Shown here: positions 9,378-24,300 of the stretch, piece by piece
Position numbering within the stretch: the stretch's first letter is position 1
Layout: each line of letters begins with the position of its first letter
Origin: Streptomyces caeruleatus
GTDB lineage: Bacteria > Actinomycetota > Actinomycetes > Streptomycetales > Streptomycetaceae
Direction of reading: 5' to 3'
DNA length: 64,000 bases
Assembly (NCBI RefSeq): GCF_001514235.1
Contig: NZ_KQ948926.1
Span: forward strand, 677,861-741,860
Position numbers and translations under genes: made by a program
The notes under the pieces: model-generated
Seen by the model: the letters and a program-made list of their open reading frames with translations, nothing else
Told to the model about the DNA's origin: nothing
Databases searched by the model: none

Positions 9378-10403
9378 TCAGACCAGGACGCGGTCTGCCG
9401 CCGTCTCCCGGCTGTCCCGGGACTTGCGCAGATCGCGCGTGACCGTGGCCTTCTTCAGCCAGCGGTCGGTGCCGTCGTAACGGGCGGTGAAGGCACGCCG
9501 GCCGTGCACCGCCAGGTAGTTGTCGACCACGAGCAGGCCGCCCGCGCCGACGACCACGTCCTGCTGGACCCGTTCCAGCTCGGTGACCAGCGCCTTCAGC
9601 GCCTGCTCGGCCTCGGTGTCGTCGTCGACGCAGCGCATGAAGAACGGGTCGATGCGCAGGAACGGCGAGTCGGCCGCGCCGAACAGGACGGCCACGGGCT
9701 CGGGGGTCTCCCGCATCCGGATCATGCGCATCAGGCCCGGGTGGTGCGGGTCGCGCGCGGCCAGCTGCCGCAGGTGCTCGTCGTCCGGGAGGATGTAGAA
9801 CCGCGGTTCGGCGAGCAACCGCCGGACGTCGTCGGGCAGTTGCACGTCCCGGACGGAGGACAGGGTGGTCGGCACCCGGTCGTGGTTGCGGACGCCGAAC
9901 AGCAGCAGGTAGTCGCAGCGGTACGGGTGGAAGCCGTCCTCGGTGTGCCACTCCAGCAGGGTGTCGCTGCCGTGGCCGCTCTGCTGGTCCTCCTCGCCCG
10001 CTATCGGCAGGACGTTCTGGATGGGGCGCCCGGCCTGGAGGGTGGACCAGCCGAAGACGTCGCCCAGGCAGCGGCTGACCAGGGCGAGGAAGAACTCCTC
10101 ACGCCGGGCCCGCACCGAGGCGGCGGCGGCCTGCCAGTCGCCCGGGGTGGGCCCCACGACCGTGTCGTCGACCGGCAGTCCGAAGATCTGCAGACCGGCG
10201 GCCGGGTCGGTGCGCCGGAAGTCCTCCAGGGCCGCGCGCAGGCCGGTGGGCAGCCGGGCCGCGTACTCCCACGCGTCGTCGTGGAAGCGCATCTCGCCCG
10301 GGTCCCGCTCGCTGCGGACGAGGTCGGCCAGGAGCACCTCCAGCTGGGCGACCTCGTCCGCGGACAGGTCGTAGCGCGGCAGGGGTTCGGCGTACGTCGC
10401 CAT
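9378..10403 (-). CDS. Fe(II)/2-oxoglutarate-dependent amino acid beta-hydroxylase, VioC/OrfP/MppO type
   Basis: The product is 341 aa and starts at ATG 10403, eight bases after GAGGGAAG. It belongs to the clavaminate-synthase-like/TauD superfamily. The iron facial triad is seen as WHTEDGF (His about 152, Glu about 154) and the distal His in [17 protein letters not shown] (about 300), followed by DRWLKK, the 2-oxoglutarate-binding region. The [20 protein letters not shown] stretch closely matches the arginine C3-hydroxylases of viomycin, streptothricin and mannopeptimycin pathways (from memory). It lies between the starter NRPS and the NRPS whose A domain appears to accept a cationic residue. 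It may act on free Arg or a relative. No capreomycidine or enduracididine cyclising enzyme is seen nearby. Confidence 0.88.
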   Translation of the reverse strand: MATYAEPLPRYDLSADEVAQLEVLLADLVRSERDPGEMRFHDDAWEYAARLPTGLRAALEDFRRTDPAAGLQIFGLPVDDTVVGPTPGDWQAAAASVRARREEFFLALVSRCLGDVFGWSTLQAGRPIQNVLPIAGEEDQQSGHGSDTLLEWHTEDGFHPYRCDYLLLFGVRNHDRVPTTLSSVRDVQLPDDVRRLLAEPRFYILPDDEHLRQLAARDPHHPGLMRMIRMRETPEPVAVLFGAADSPFLRIDPFFMRCVDDDTEAEQALKALVTELERVQQDVVVGAGGLLVVDNYLAVHGRRAFTARYDGTDRWLKKATVTRDLRKSRDSRETAADRVLV

Positions 10404-10476
10404 GTACTTCCCTCTCTTTTGCATGTGGTCGGGCCGGTGGCGATGGACCGCGTTCGCCGCGGTCATCCGCGCGCTG

Positions 10477-15888
<5,412 letters not shown>

Positions 15889-15950
15889 GTATCTGCGTTC
15901 CTCGTCGCTCGGGCCGGTGCTTGCGGGGCGGTGGGGGCCGGTGGCCGGGG

Positions 15951-16169
15951 TCAGGCGCCTTCGGCGGCGAGGGCCTCGCGCAGGCTCAGGGGGCGCATGT
16001 CGGTCCAGGTCTCGTCGATGTGGGCGAGGCATTCGGCCTGGGTGCCCTGCTTGCCCTCGGCCGTCCAGCCGAGCGGCAGTGCACGGCCGGCCGGCCAGAT
16101 CGAGTACTGCTCCTCGTGGTTGACGACGACCTGGAAGGACGTGGTGTCCGTGGTGTCCGCGCTGCTCAT
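15951..16169 (-). CDS. MbtH-family NRPS accessory protein
   Basis: The product is 72 aa; the ATG at 16169 follows GGAGGA by about 6 bases. The family signature is complete: [21 protein letters not shown], then [20 protein letters not shown], then [10 protein letters not shown]. MbtH proteins bind A domains and are needed for folding or activity of many of them. It is the first gene of the leftward NRPS operon, 62 bases before the FAAL-NRPS start. It is the only MbtH gene in the window, so it could serve the synthetases of both operons. Confidence 0.97.
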   Translation of the reverse strand: MSSADTTDTTSFQVVVNHEEQYSIWPAGRALPLGWTAEGKQGTQAECLAHIDETWTDMRPLSLREALAAEGA

Positions 16170-16409
16170 GGCGGTCCTCCGATCGATGGGGGTGGATGCG
16201 TGGGCGTCCGCGGAAGGTGCGGGTGGCACCGCCGGCGGTCGGGTGACCGCCGGCGGTGTCGTCTGGGCTGACGACGTGGTCCGAATGCTCCGCGAACACC
16301 GGGACGCGCAGAAAGTCAGGAGGTACCCCGACTGCGCGGCGCCGGGCCGCGCCGCATGAGGGGTTCCCCCGACTCGTAGGGCGGGCCGGGGGTTGCCACG
16401 ATCTGGGTC
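16170..16409. promoter_or_regulatory. Divergent promoter region with a perfect 14-bp hairpin
   Basis: This spacer separates the leftward MbtH/NRPS operon and the rightward MFS/peptidase operon. It carries a perfect inverted repeat of 14 bases (16227-16240 and 16245-16258) with a 4-base loop, GGGT. It is 58 bases upstream of the MbtH start, so it may be an operator or lie in the leader RNA of either operon. Confidence 0.5.
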
Positions 16410-17750
16410 GTGTCCGCGCTGTCAGAGAGGGGGCCGTCCCAGGTGCCCGCTTCGCTTCCCGCGCCGGTCTCCTCGCGGCGCCGTTTCGCGCCCGGTTTCG
16501 GGCGGCTGGTGTCGGCGAACACCATGTCCGGTCTCGGGGACGGCATTCGGATCATCGCGCTGTCCGTGTACGCCGCGACCGTGACCGACGACCCCGTCCA
16601 GGTCTCCCTGGTCACCGTCGCCGGCGAGCTGCCGTGGCTGCTCGTGGGCCCGTTCGCCGGAACGCTGATCGACCATGTGGACCGCTGGCGCGCGCTGTGG
16701 GTCTGCGACGCCGCGCGGTCCCTGGTGCTGGCCTGCTTCACCGCGCTGGTGCTCGCCGACCGGGTGGGCATCGCCGCGCTCGCGGTCACGGCGTTCCTGC
16801 TGACCTCGGTCGAGACGATGGCCGACAACCTCGCCCAGGCCGTCATCCCGCAGATGGTCGGCACCCGGTCCCTGGACACGGCCAACAGCCGGGTGCTGTC
16901 GGGCCGGCTGATCACCATGGAGTTCCTGGGCCCGCCGGTGGGCACGGCCCTGTTCGCGCTGGCCCATCTGCTGCCGTTCGGGGTGGCCACGGTGTGCTTC
17001 GCCGTCTCGACGGTGCTGGTGTTCGGCGTCCGCCCGGCCGGCGCGGCGAGCGGCGACAAGAGCGCCCGGCTCTCCCCGCGGCTGCTGGGCGCGCAGACCG
17101 CGCAGGGCATCCGCTGGCTGTGGCGGCACCGGCTGCTGCGCACGGTGTGCCTGCTGATGGCGCTGCTCAACTTCGCGGTCCTCGCGGTGCTGGGCATCGC
17201 CGTGCTCTACGCGATGCACACGCTGGGGGTCAGCGAGACGGTGTACGGGCTGCTGCTCCTGGTGATCGCCGCCGGCGGTCTGCTCGGACTGGCCGTCGCC
17301 CCGAAGGTCGTAGCCGTGGCCGGACGCGGCCGGTCGCTGCAACTGGTCTTCGCCATGAGCCCGTTGCCGTTCGTGGTGGCCGCGGTGACCTCGAACGCCC
17401 TCGTGGCGGCCTGCGCCCTGGTCTTCGTGGGGATCGCGGTGTCGATCTCCAACGTCATCACCACGACGCTGCGTCAGGAGCTGGTCCCCGAGGAGAGCTT
17501 CGGCCGGGTCAACGGCGCCTACCGCCTCGTCCTCAACGGGCTCGCCCCGCTGGGCGGTCTGACCGGCGGTTTCGTGGCGGACCAGGCGGGCCTGCGGGCC
17601 CCGTTCCTCCTGGCGGCCGCCCTGCTGGCCGTGGGGGCCCTCGCCTCCTTCCGGCTGCTGTCGGACCGGGCCGTCGAACCCTTCGCCGACCGGCCGGCGG
17701 GGACCTCGGACCCGGCCTCCCCCACTTCCACAGAAACGGCTGACCAGTGA
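16410..17750 (+). CDS. MFS transporter (EntS-like exporter)
   Basis: The product is 446 aa with GTG 16410 as start. About 12 hydrophobic segments are visible, beginning at residue 35 ([20 protein letters not shown]). The inter-helix motif [19 protein letters not shown] matches the A-motif region of the enterobactin-exporter (EntS/TetA-like) group. This group exports siderophores, peptides and drugs. It is translationally coupled (GTGA overlap at 17747) to the M28 peptidase gene. Its place between the NRPS operons suggests it exports the peptide product or gives self-resistance, which is inference. Confidence 0.9.
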   Translation: MSALSERGPSQVPASLPAPVSSRRRFAPGFGRLVSANTMSGLGDGIRIIALSVYAATVTDDPVQVSLVTVAGELPWLLVGPFAGTLIDHVDRWRALWVCDAARSLVLACFTALVLADRVGIAALAVTAFLLTSVETMADNLAQAVIPQMVGTRSLDTANSRVLSGRLITMEFLGPPVGTALFALAHLLPFGVATVCFAVSTVLVFGVRPAGAASGDKSARLSPRLLGAQTAQGIRWLWRHRLLRTVCLLMALLNFAVLAVLGIAVLYAMHTLGVSETVYGLLLLVIAAGGLLGLAVAPKVVAVAGRGRSLQLVFAMSPLPFVVAAVTSNALVAACALVFVGIAVSISNVITTTLRQELVPEESFGRVNGAYRLVLNGLAPLGGLTGGFVADQAGLRAPFLLAAALLAVGALASFRLLSDRAVEPFADRPAGTSDPASPTSTETADQ

Positions 17751-20128
17751 CCACGCCTCAACTCGCCCCGGACCCCGCGGCGGACGCACCGCCCCCGGGC
17801 ACCGAGCCCGTCCACCGCCGACGCCCGCGGGGCCTGGCCGCCCTGCTGCTGCTCGCCGTGGTGGCCCTGCTCGCCGTCGGCACCACGGTCGCGGACCTCT
17901 CCCCGCCGAAGCCGCTCGGCGCCGACGCGCCCGCCGGCCGGTTCTCCGCCGCCCGGGCCCATCGCCATGTCGAGCGGATCGCGACGGAGCCCCGGCCCGT
18001 CGGCTCGGCCGCGCACGACCGCGTACGCGACTACCTCGTGGCCGAGTTGCGCGCGGCGGGACTGTCTCCCGAGGTCCTGCCGGTCGTCGGGGTGGAGACG
18101 AAGCGCAGCTCGGCGGTGACCGGCCGGATGCAGAACATCCGGGCCACCATCCCCGGTACGGACCCCACCGGCCGGGTGCTCCTCGTGGCGCACTACGACT
18201 CGGTGGAGCTCGGCCCGGGCGCCACGGACGACGGGCACGGCGTCGCGGCGATCCTGGAGACCGTCCGGGCGCTGCGCTCCGGCCCGGCGCCGCGCAACGA
18301 CGTCACCGTCCTGTTCACGGACGGCGAGGAGCCCGGCATGGTGGGCGCCCAGGCGTACGCCACCTCGTCGCAGCTGGGCGACCCGGACCGCACCGTCGTG
18401 CTGAACCTGGAGTCGCGCGGCACCTCGGGCCGCGTCGTGATGTTCGAGACCGGCCCCCACAACTCGGCGCTGGTCCCGGCCCTGTCCGGTCATGTGCCGG
18501 TCACCACCTCACTGGCGTACGAGGTGTACCGGCTGCTGCCGAACTACACGGACTTCACGGCCTTCCGGCAGGCCGGTCTCACCGGGATGAACTTCGCCAA
18601 CGTCGCCGGTTCGGCGAACTACGACACCGCGCAGGACAACCTCGCCAACTCCAGCCGGGCCTCGCTTCAGGATCTCGGCTCCACCGCGCTGGCGGCGACC
18701 CGGAAGCTGGGCTCCGCCGACCTCGCGGCGGTCGGCGAGGGGTCCGACGCCACGTACTTCTCGTTCGCCGGTCTGCTGGTGCGCTACCCGGGCGGGCTGG
18801 CGCTGCCGCTCGCGGCGCTGGCGACGGCCGGTTTCGCGGCGGCCCTGTGGTGGGCGGCGCGGCGTTCGGCGGTGGGTGCGCGGCGGGTGGCCGTGGCCGC
18901 TGCGACCGTTCCGCTTCCGCCGCTCGGCGCGGCCGGGCTCGGCTGGGCGGGCTGGCAACTGCTGCTGCTGGTACGGCCGGACTACGCGGGTTTCGTCAAC
19001 GGCGACCCGTACCGGCCGGGCGTCACGGCCGCCGGGTTCGCGGTGCTCACGGTGGCCGTGGTCTGGATCTGGGCGGCGCTGCTGCGGCGCAGGGCCGGCG
19101 CGCTGGAGGTGAGCGCGGCCGTCACCGGCTGGCTGACCGGGCTGGCGGTGGTGACAGCGTGGCTGACGCCGGGCGCCTCCTATCTGTTCGTGTGGCCCGC
19201 GCTGTTCGGCGCGGCGGGACTGGCGGTCGCGGCGCGGATGCCTGAGGACGCGCCGCTGCGGGAGGCGGCCGGGGCCCTGGCCTGTCTGCCCGCCGCCCTG
19301 CTCCTGGTGCCGGTCGCGGTGCTGCTCTTCCCGACGCTCGGACTGGCCATGGCGGCGGGCCCGCTGCTGCTGGTCGCCCTGTGCGCCGCGACCCTGCCGC
19401 TGCCGTTCACCGGCTCCCGGCCGCCCGTGCGGGCCCGGGTCCTCGCCCTGCGGTCGGGGCTGGCCCTGGCGACCGGCGTCGCGGTGATCGCGGCCGGTGT
19501 CGCCCGGGACGGCGTCGACAGCCGTCACCCGAGCCAGGTCAGCCTGGTCTACGCCCTCGACGGCGACACGCACCGGGCGCGTTGGGCCAGCACGGGACTG
19601 GGTTCGCATGCCTGGCTGGAGCCCTATGTGGACGGCGGCGAGGCCCGGTTGGAGGACGCGTTCCCGCCAATGCGGTGGCCCGGGGTCTGGCGCACCGGCC
19701 CGGCGGACCGGATGGCGGCGCCGTCGCCGACGGTGAAGGTCGTGTCCTCGCGCGAGCGGGGCGGCACACGGGAGGTCCGGCTGCACGTCTCCGCCGAGGG
19801 CGGCGGCCCCGAGCAGCTGATGCTGTTCGTGGACACCCGGAACACGACCGTCGTCAGCGGCGGGGCCGAGGGCCTCGGGCTGCCCGGCGGTGACACCCGG
19901 GAGTCCCTCAACGGCCGCTGGACGTGGGGCTACACCTATCTGGCGCCGCCGGCCGCGGGCTTCGACCTGACGCTGACCGTCCGGGGGAAGGGGCCGCTGC
20001 GCGTGCGTGCCGTGGCGCAGACGACCGGCTTCCCGCGCGGCGCCCTGCGGACGCCTCCGCCCTCGACGCTCACCTGGTCGGGGCTGGACTCCGGGTTCAC
20101 CTTGGTGACCAGGGCGTTCACCGTCTGA
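17747..20128 (+). CDS. Membrane-anchored M28-family metallopeptidase with C-terminal multispan domain
   Basis: The product is 793 aa. A transmembrane helix lies at about residues 26-48. An M28 zinc-peptidase domain follows to about 330: VAHYDSVELGPGATDDGHG gives the first His and the bridging Asp, DGEEPGMVGA the catalytic Glu pair, NLESRG a further ligand, and NYTDFTAF the last motif, as in ER-metallopeptidase/Vps70-like relatives. About eight membrane helices occupy roughly 345-590 and an extracytoplasmic beta-rich tail closes the protein. It overlaps the MFS gene by GTGA. A cluster-encoded membrane peptidase beside an exporter could trim a leader residue (prodrug activation) or destroy the product for immunity; both ideas are inference. 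A strong hairpin follows the stop. Confidence 0.88.
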   Translation: MTTPQLAPDPAADAPPPGTEPVHRRRPRGLAALLLLAVVALLAVGTTVADLSPPKPLGADAPAGRFSAARAHRHVERIATEPRPVGSAAHDRVRDYLVAELRAAGLSPEVLPVVGVETKRSSAVTGRMQNIRATIPGTDPTGRVLLVAHYDSVELGPGATDDGHGVAAILETVRALRSGPAPRNDVTVLFTDGEEPGMVGAQAYATSSQLGDPDRTVVLNLESRGTSGRVVMFETGPHNSALVPALSGHVPVTTSLAYEVYRLLPNYTDFTAFRQAGLTGMNFANVAGSANYDTAQDNLANSSRASLQDLGSTALAATRKLGSADLAAVGEGSDATYFSFAGLLVRYPGGLALPLAALATAGFAAALWWAARRSAVGARRVAVAAATVPLPPLGAAGLGWAGWQLLLLVRPDYAGFVNGDPYRPGVTAAGFAVLTVAVVWIWAALLRRRAGALEVSAAVTGWLTGLAVVTAWLTPGASYLFVWPALFGAAGLAVAARMPEDAPLREAAGALACLPAALLLVPVAVLLFPTLGLAMAAGPLLLVALCAATLPLPFTGSRPPVRARVLALRSGLALATGVAVIAAGVARDGVDSRHPSQVSLVYALDGDTHRARWASTGLGSHAWLEPYVDGGEARLEDAFPPMRWPGVWRTGPADRMAAPSPTVKVVSSRERGGTREVRLHVSAEGGGPEQLMLFVDTRNTTVVSGGAEGLGLPGGDTRESLNGRWTWGYTYLAPPAAGFDLTLTVRGKGPLRVRAVAQTTGFPRGALRTPPPSTLTWSGLDSGFTLVTRAFTV

Positions 20129-20143
20129 AAGAGGTGGACACGA

Positions 20144-20178
20144 GAAGGGGGGCGGGCTCGGTGAGCCCGCCCCCCTTC
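20144..20178. terminator. Bidirectional intrinsic terminator
   Basis: A perfect 16-bp stem (20144-20159 with 20163-20178) encloses a 3-base loop. It lies between the converging peptidase and hotdog genes. There is a GAA..TTC rim but only a short T-run. Confidence 0.85.
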
Positions 20179-20219
20179 CTTGCTCTCCCGGGTGCGCGTG
20201 CCTTGGCCGCACCCGGACC

Positions 20220-20945
20220 TCAGGACCGTACGTCCACGGCGATCCACTGCGCCCGCGCCGCCGCGAGCAGCCGTCCGTCGGCGTCGTACAGCGCGGTCGC
20301 GTTGGTCGCCATCCGGCCCTCGACGCCCTCCAGGGACCCGACCACGACATAGCTGCCGCCCACCACGGGGAGCTCGGTGATCCGGGCGGTCATACGGCTG
20401 AGCAGGCGCGGCTGCCGGACCGGGTCGGCCGTCCAGCCTCCGGGGCAGTCCAGGGCGCTCCACACGATCTCGGCGGGAACCGTGCCGTCCCCGCCGGCCG
20501 GCTCGGCCGACGGCCGCCAGGTACAGGCCACCGTGCCCTGACGTCCCTCGACGAGGCCGGGGCGCAGCGACAGACCGTCGTGCGGGCGCTGCGTGCCGCA
20601 GACGAAGCAGCCGGGGAAGGGGTGGCCGACGCCGGTGAAGGCGTGCTCGGCCCGCTGTACGAGGTCCGGTTCCACCGGCGCCGGGGCAGGGACGTCCTCC
20701 GTGGTGGCCGCCACCGAGGCGATGACGTCCTCCCCGTGCCAGACGTGCCCGCGGCGGCCCGCCGGGCGGTACTCGACCGGTGTGCCGAGCGGCACCGGCA
20801 GATGCAGCGTCACCGCGACCTGTCCGGCGAGGTGCCCGGACTCCGCCGCCAGGGCGGCCATCCGACCGCACGCGTAGCCCCCGTTCGCGCTGTCGGGCGG
20901 CCCGTTGAACTCGGGGGCGACGGTGAGGACGGATGCAGCGGGCAC
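20220..20945 (-). CDS. Hotdog-fold thioesterase-like protein
   Basis: The product is 241 aa; GTG 20945 follows ACAGGAG. The first part (FNGPPDSANGGYACGRMAAL) and a second part with HPFPGCFVCGTQRPHDGLSL resemble double-hotdog acyl-CoA thioesterase/dehydratase-like proteins common in actinomycetes. The CFVCG stretch is typical of that group. No defined substrate can be given. It converges on the peptidase gene and lies divergent from the second NRPS operon, so it may be a resident gene rather than part of the pathway, or it may process an acyl intermediate. Confidence 0.6.
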   Translation of the reverse strand: MPAASVLTVAPEFNGPPDSANGGYACGRMAALAAESGHLAGQVAVTLHLPVPLGTPVEYRPAGRRGHVWHGEDVIASVAATTEDVPAPAPVEPDLVQRAEHAFTGVGHPFPGCFVCGTQRPHDGLSLRPGLVEGRQGTVACTWRPSAEPAGGDGTVPAEIVWSALDCPGGWTADPVRQPRLLSRMTARITELPVVGGSYVVVGSLEGVEGRMATNATALYDADGRLLAAARAQWIAVDVRS

Positions 20946-21354
20946 GGCGACTCCTGTCAGGGGCGGGGCGGGGTGGACACCGGCTCATGGGCACGGCTGG
21001 TGGACACGGGCTCAGAGACACGGCCGGGGACAGCGGCTCAGAGACACGGCCGATGGACAGCGGCTCAGAGACACGGCCGGGGGACAGCGGCTCAGAAACA
21101 CGGCCGGTGGATACCGGCGACCCTAGGACGGATTGCCCCGGGCGCCGCCCGCGGACGCTCCCCGAGCCCGTCAGGAATGTCCCGGACTACCTGCGGCCCG
21201 CCGCGATTGACACGCTGAGCAGCGCTCGGGTGTTCCCAGCCGTCCCACGGCTGAGCGGCCTCGCACAGCGCGCCGGACCGGGTCCACCGCCGTGCGGCGC
21301 GCGACGCCGAGTTCCTTATCGTCCCGCCCGCAACGCCTACCCGTGGAGACGGCC
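20946..21354. promoter_or_regulatory. Upstream region of the second NRPS operon
   Basis: This spacer of about 400 bases lies between the hotdog gene (leftward) and the C-A-PCP NRPS (rightward). It contains the tandem repeat at 20974-21120, then about 230 bases with no recognisable gene. It is the likely promoter region of the rightward operon; no clear -35/-10 was picked out. Confidence 0.5.
20974..21120. repeat. Tandem direct repeat, five copies of a 26-27-bp unit plus a partial copy
   Basis: Copies start at 20974, 21001, 21028, 21054 and 21081, with a partial copy from 21108. The unit begins TGGACAGCGGCTCAGAGACA and ends CGGCCGG. Copies 2-5 are nearly identical, while copy 1 and the partial copy are diverged. 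There are no spacers, so it is not a CRISPR array. Confidence 0.95.
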
Positions 21355-24300
21355 TTGCAGACCTCGCAACCGACCATCTTCCCCATGGCCTCCGCCCAGG
21401 AACGCCTGTGGATCGTCGAGCGGCTCACGCCCGGCACCAGCGCCTACAACATCCCGCTGGCCGTCCGGCTGCGCGGGCCGCTGGACCGGGACGCGCTGCA
21501 CCGCGCCCTCCAGCACGTGCTGGACCGGCACGAGGCCCTGCGGACCCGCTTCACCCAGATCGACGGCCAGGCCGTGCAGGTGGTCGACGAGTCCGTGGCC
21601 CTCGAACTGCCGGTCACCGACGTGCCCGAGGAGGAGCTCGCCGGGCACGTCGCGGTCGCCGCGTCCCGGCCGTTCGACCTCGCCGCGGGCCCGCTGCTGC
21701 GCACCTCGCTGCTGCGCCTCGGCCCCGAGGACCACGTCCTGACGGTCACCCTGCACCACCTGGTGTCGGACATGTGGTCCTGCGGGATCCTCATGCAGGA
21801 GGTCGGCTCGGCCTACGCGGCGCTGACCGCGGGCCGGGCGGTCGAGCTGCCCGAACTCGACGTGCACTACCCGGACTTCTCCGTGTGGCAGCGCGAGCGG
21901 CTCGCCGGCGACGAGACCGAGGGCCTGCTGGCGTACTGGCGCGAGCGGATGGCCGACGCCCCGCAGCTGCTCGAACTGCCCCTGGACCGGCCCCGCCCCG
22001 CCGTGCAGTCGCTGCGCGGCGCCCAGGTCCAGGTGGCCCTGTCGTCCGAACTCTCCGCCGCCGTCGCCGAGTTGTCGCGCACGTCCGGGGCGACCCCGTT
22101 CATGACGCTGCTCGCCGCGTTCCAGCTGCTGCTGAGCACCTACAGCGGCCAGCGCGACATCGTGGTGAGCACCGGTGTGGCCACCCGTACGCCCGAGACG
22201 GAGGGGGTGATCGGCTGCTTCATCAACACCGTGCTGCTGCGCACCTCGACCGCGGGCGACCCGACCTTCGCGGAGCTCCTCGACCGGGTCAAGGCCACCA
22301 CCGTCGAGGCGCTGGAGCACCAGGAACTGCCGTTCCAGCGGCTGGTGGACGAGCTCCAGCCGCAGCGCGACCTGAGCGTCAACCCGCTCACCCAGGTGCT
22401 GTTCCTGCTCCAGAACGCCCCCGAGCCGGCCCTGCGCCTGCCCGGTCTGGACGCCTCGGCCGAGGGTGTGGAGCGCGGCGGCGCGCAGTGCGACCTGAAC
22501 ATCCAGCTGCGCCACGTGGACGGCGAGTTCACCGGGTTCGTGGAGTACGCGGCGGACCTGTTCGACGAGGCCACGATCCGCCGGATGTGGGACCACTACA
22601 CGGTCCTCCTGACGGCCGCGACCACCTACGCGGACCGCCGGGTGAGCGCCCTGCCCTATCTCACCGACGACGAGGTCACCCGCGCCGTCGCCGAGTGGAA
22701 CGCCACCGCGGCCGAGGAGCCCGGCGGCTGTCTGCACGAGCTGTTCGAGCGGCAGGTGCGCGAGCGTCCCGAGGCGCGGGCGCTCGCCTGGAGCGGCGGC
22801 GAGATCAGCTACGCCGCGCTGGACGCGCGCGCCGACCGGTTGGCCCGCGTGCTGCGCGGCGCCGGCATCGGCCCGGACGTGCCGGTGGCGATCTGCCTGG
22901 ACCGCTCGGTGGCGCTGGCCACGGCGGTGCTGGGCGTGCTCAAGGCGGGCGGCGCCTATGTGCCGCTGGACGCCGGATACCCGGCCGAGCGGCTGGCGTT
23001 CATGCTCGCCGACTCCCGGCCCGCCGTACTGCTCACCGACGCGGGCCACCTGGAGCGGCTGCCCGTCGACCCGGCCACGGGACGCGTGAGCGGCGTAGGC
23101 GACGACACCGCCGTACGCGTCGTGCTGATCGACCCCGCCTCCGGCGAGGTCCCGCAGTCCGAGCCGGTCGAGGAGGTGGCCGAGGGGCCCGCCGCGGTCC
23201 CCGCCGACCTGGCGTACGTCATCTACACGTCGGGCTCCACCGGCCGGCCCAAGGGCGTGGCCGTGACCCACCGCGGCGCCGCCAACAACATCGCGGACCT
23301 CAACCGCGGCCGGTCCGTCGGCCCCGGCGACTCGGTGCTGTCGCTGTCGTCACTCAGCTTCGACATGTCCGTGTACGAACTGCTCGGCATGCTCGCCGCG
23401 GGCGGCACCACCGTCCTGCCCGACGCCGACGCCGCCAAGGACCCGCGGCACTGGGCGGACCTCGTCGAGCGGTACGGGGTGACGGTCTGGAACTCCGCGC
23501 CCGCGCTGCTGGACGCCCTGGTGGACAGCTACGGCGACACCCGGCCGGCCCGTCCGACGCTGCGGGTGGCGTTCCTCGGCGGCGACTGGGTGCCGGTGCC
23601 GCTGCCGGACCGGGCCCGCGCGCTCTTCCCCGACCTCGACGTCATCGTGATGGGCGGGGCCACCGAGGCCTCCATCCACTCGATCCTCCAGCGGGTCACC
23701 GAGACCGGCGCCGACTGGGTGCACATCCCGTACGGCCGTCCCATGGCCAACCAGCAGGCGCTGATCGTCGACGCGGACCTGCGTCCGGTCCCGGTCGGCG
23801 TCCCCGGCGAACTGTGCCTCGGCGGCATCGGCCTGGCCCGCGGCTATCTGAACCGCCCCGCGCTGACCGCCGAGCGGTTCCTGCCCCACCCGTACGCGGG
23901 TGTCTTCCCGGGCGTGCCCGAGGGAGCCCGGCTGTACCGGACCGGTGACCTCGCCCGGTACGGACAGGACGGCACGATCCACCTCATCGGCCGGCTCGAC
24001 CACCAGGTGAAGGTGCGCGGGTTCCGGATCGAGCTGGGCGAGATCGACGCCGCGCTCGGCCGGCACCCGGACCTCGCCGAGGCGGTCACGGTGGTCCGGT
24101 CCGACGAGGCCGGGCACGGCGTCGGGCTGACCGCGTACGTGGTCCCCGCCGAGGGCGCCGCCCCGTCCGTGGGCGAGCTCCGCAAGCACCTGTCGGCCAC
24201 CCTGCCCGACCACATGGTGCCGGACGCCTTCGCGGTGCTCGACGCGCTGCCGCTGTCGGCCAACGGCAAGGTCGACCGCCGTGCGCTGGCCCGCACCGAG

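Noticed and set aside
6184..9480. Long rightward open frame opposite the C-A-PCP gene
   Set aside because: Antisense shadow; the leftward frame has all NRPS core motifs.
20974..21120. CRISPR array
   Set aside because: Units are directly adjacent with no unique spacers, and no cas genes are present.
21355..22640. Heterocyclisation (Cy) domain in the Ser-like module
   Set aside because: The motif is HHLVSDM, a normal condensation type, not the DxxxxD of Cy domains.
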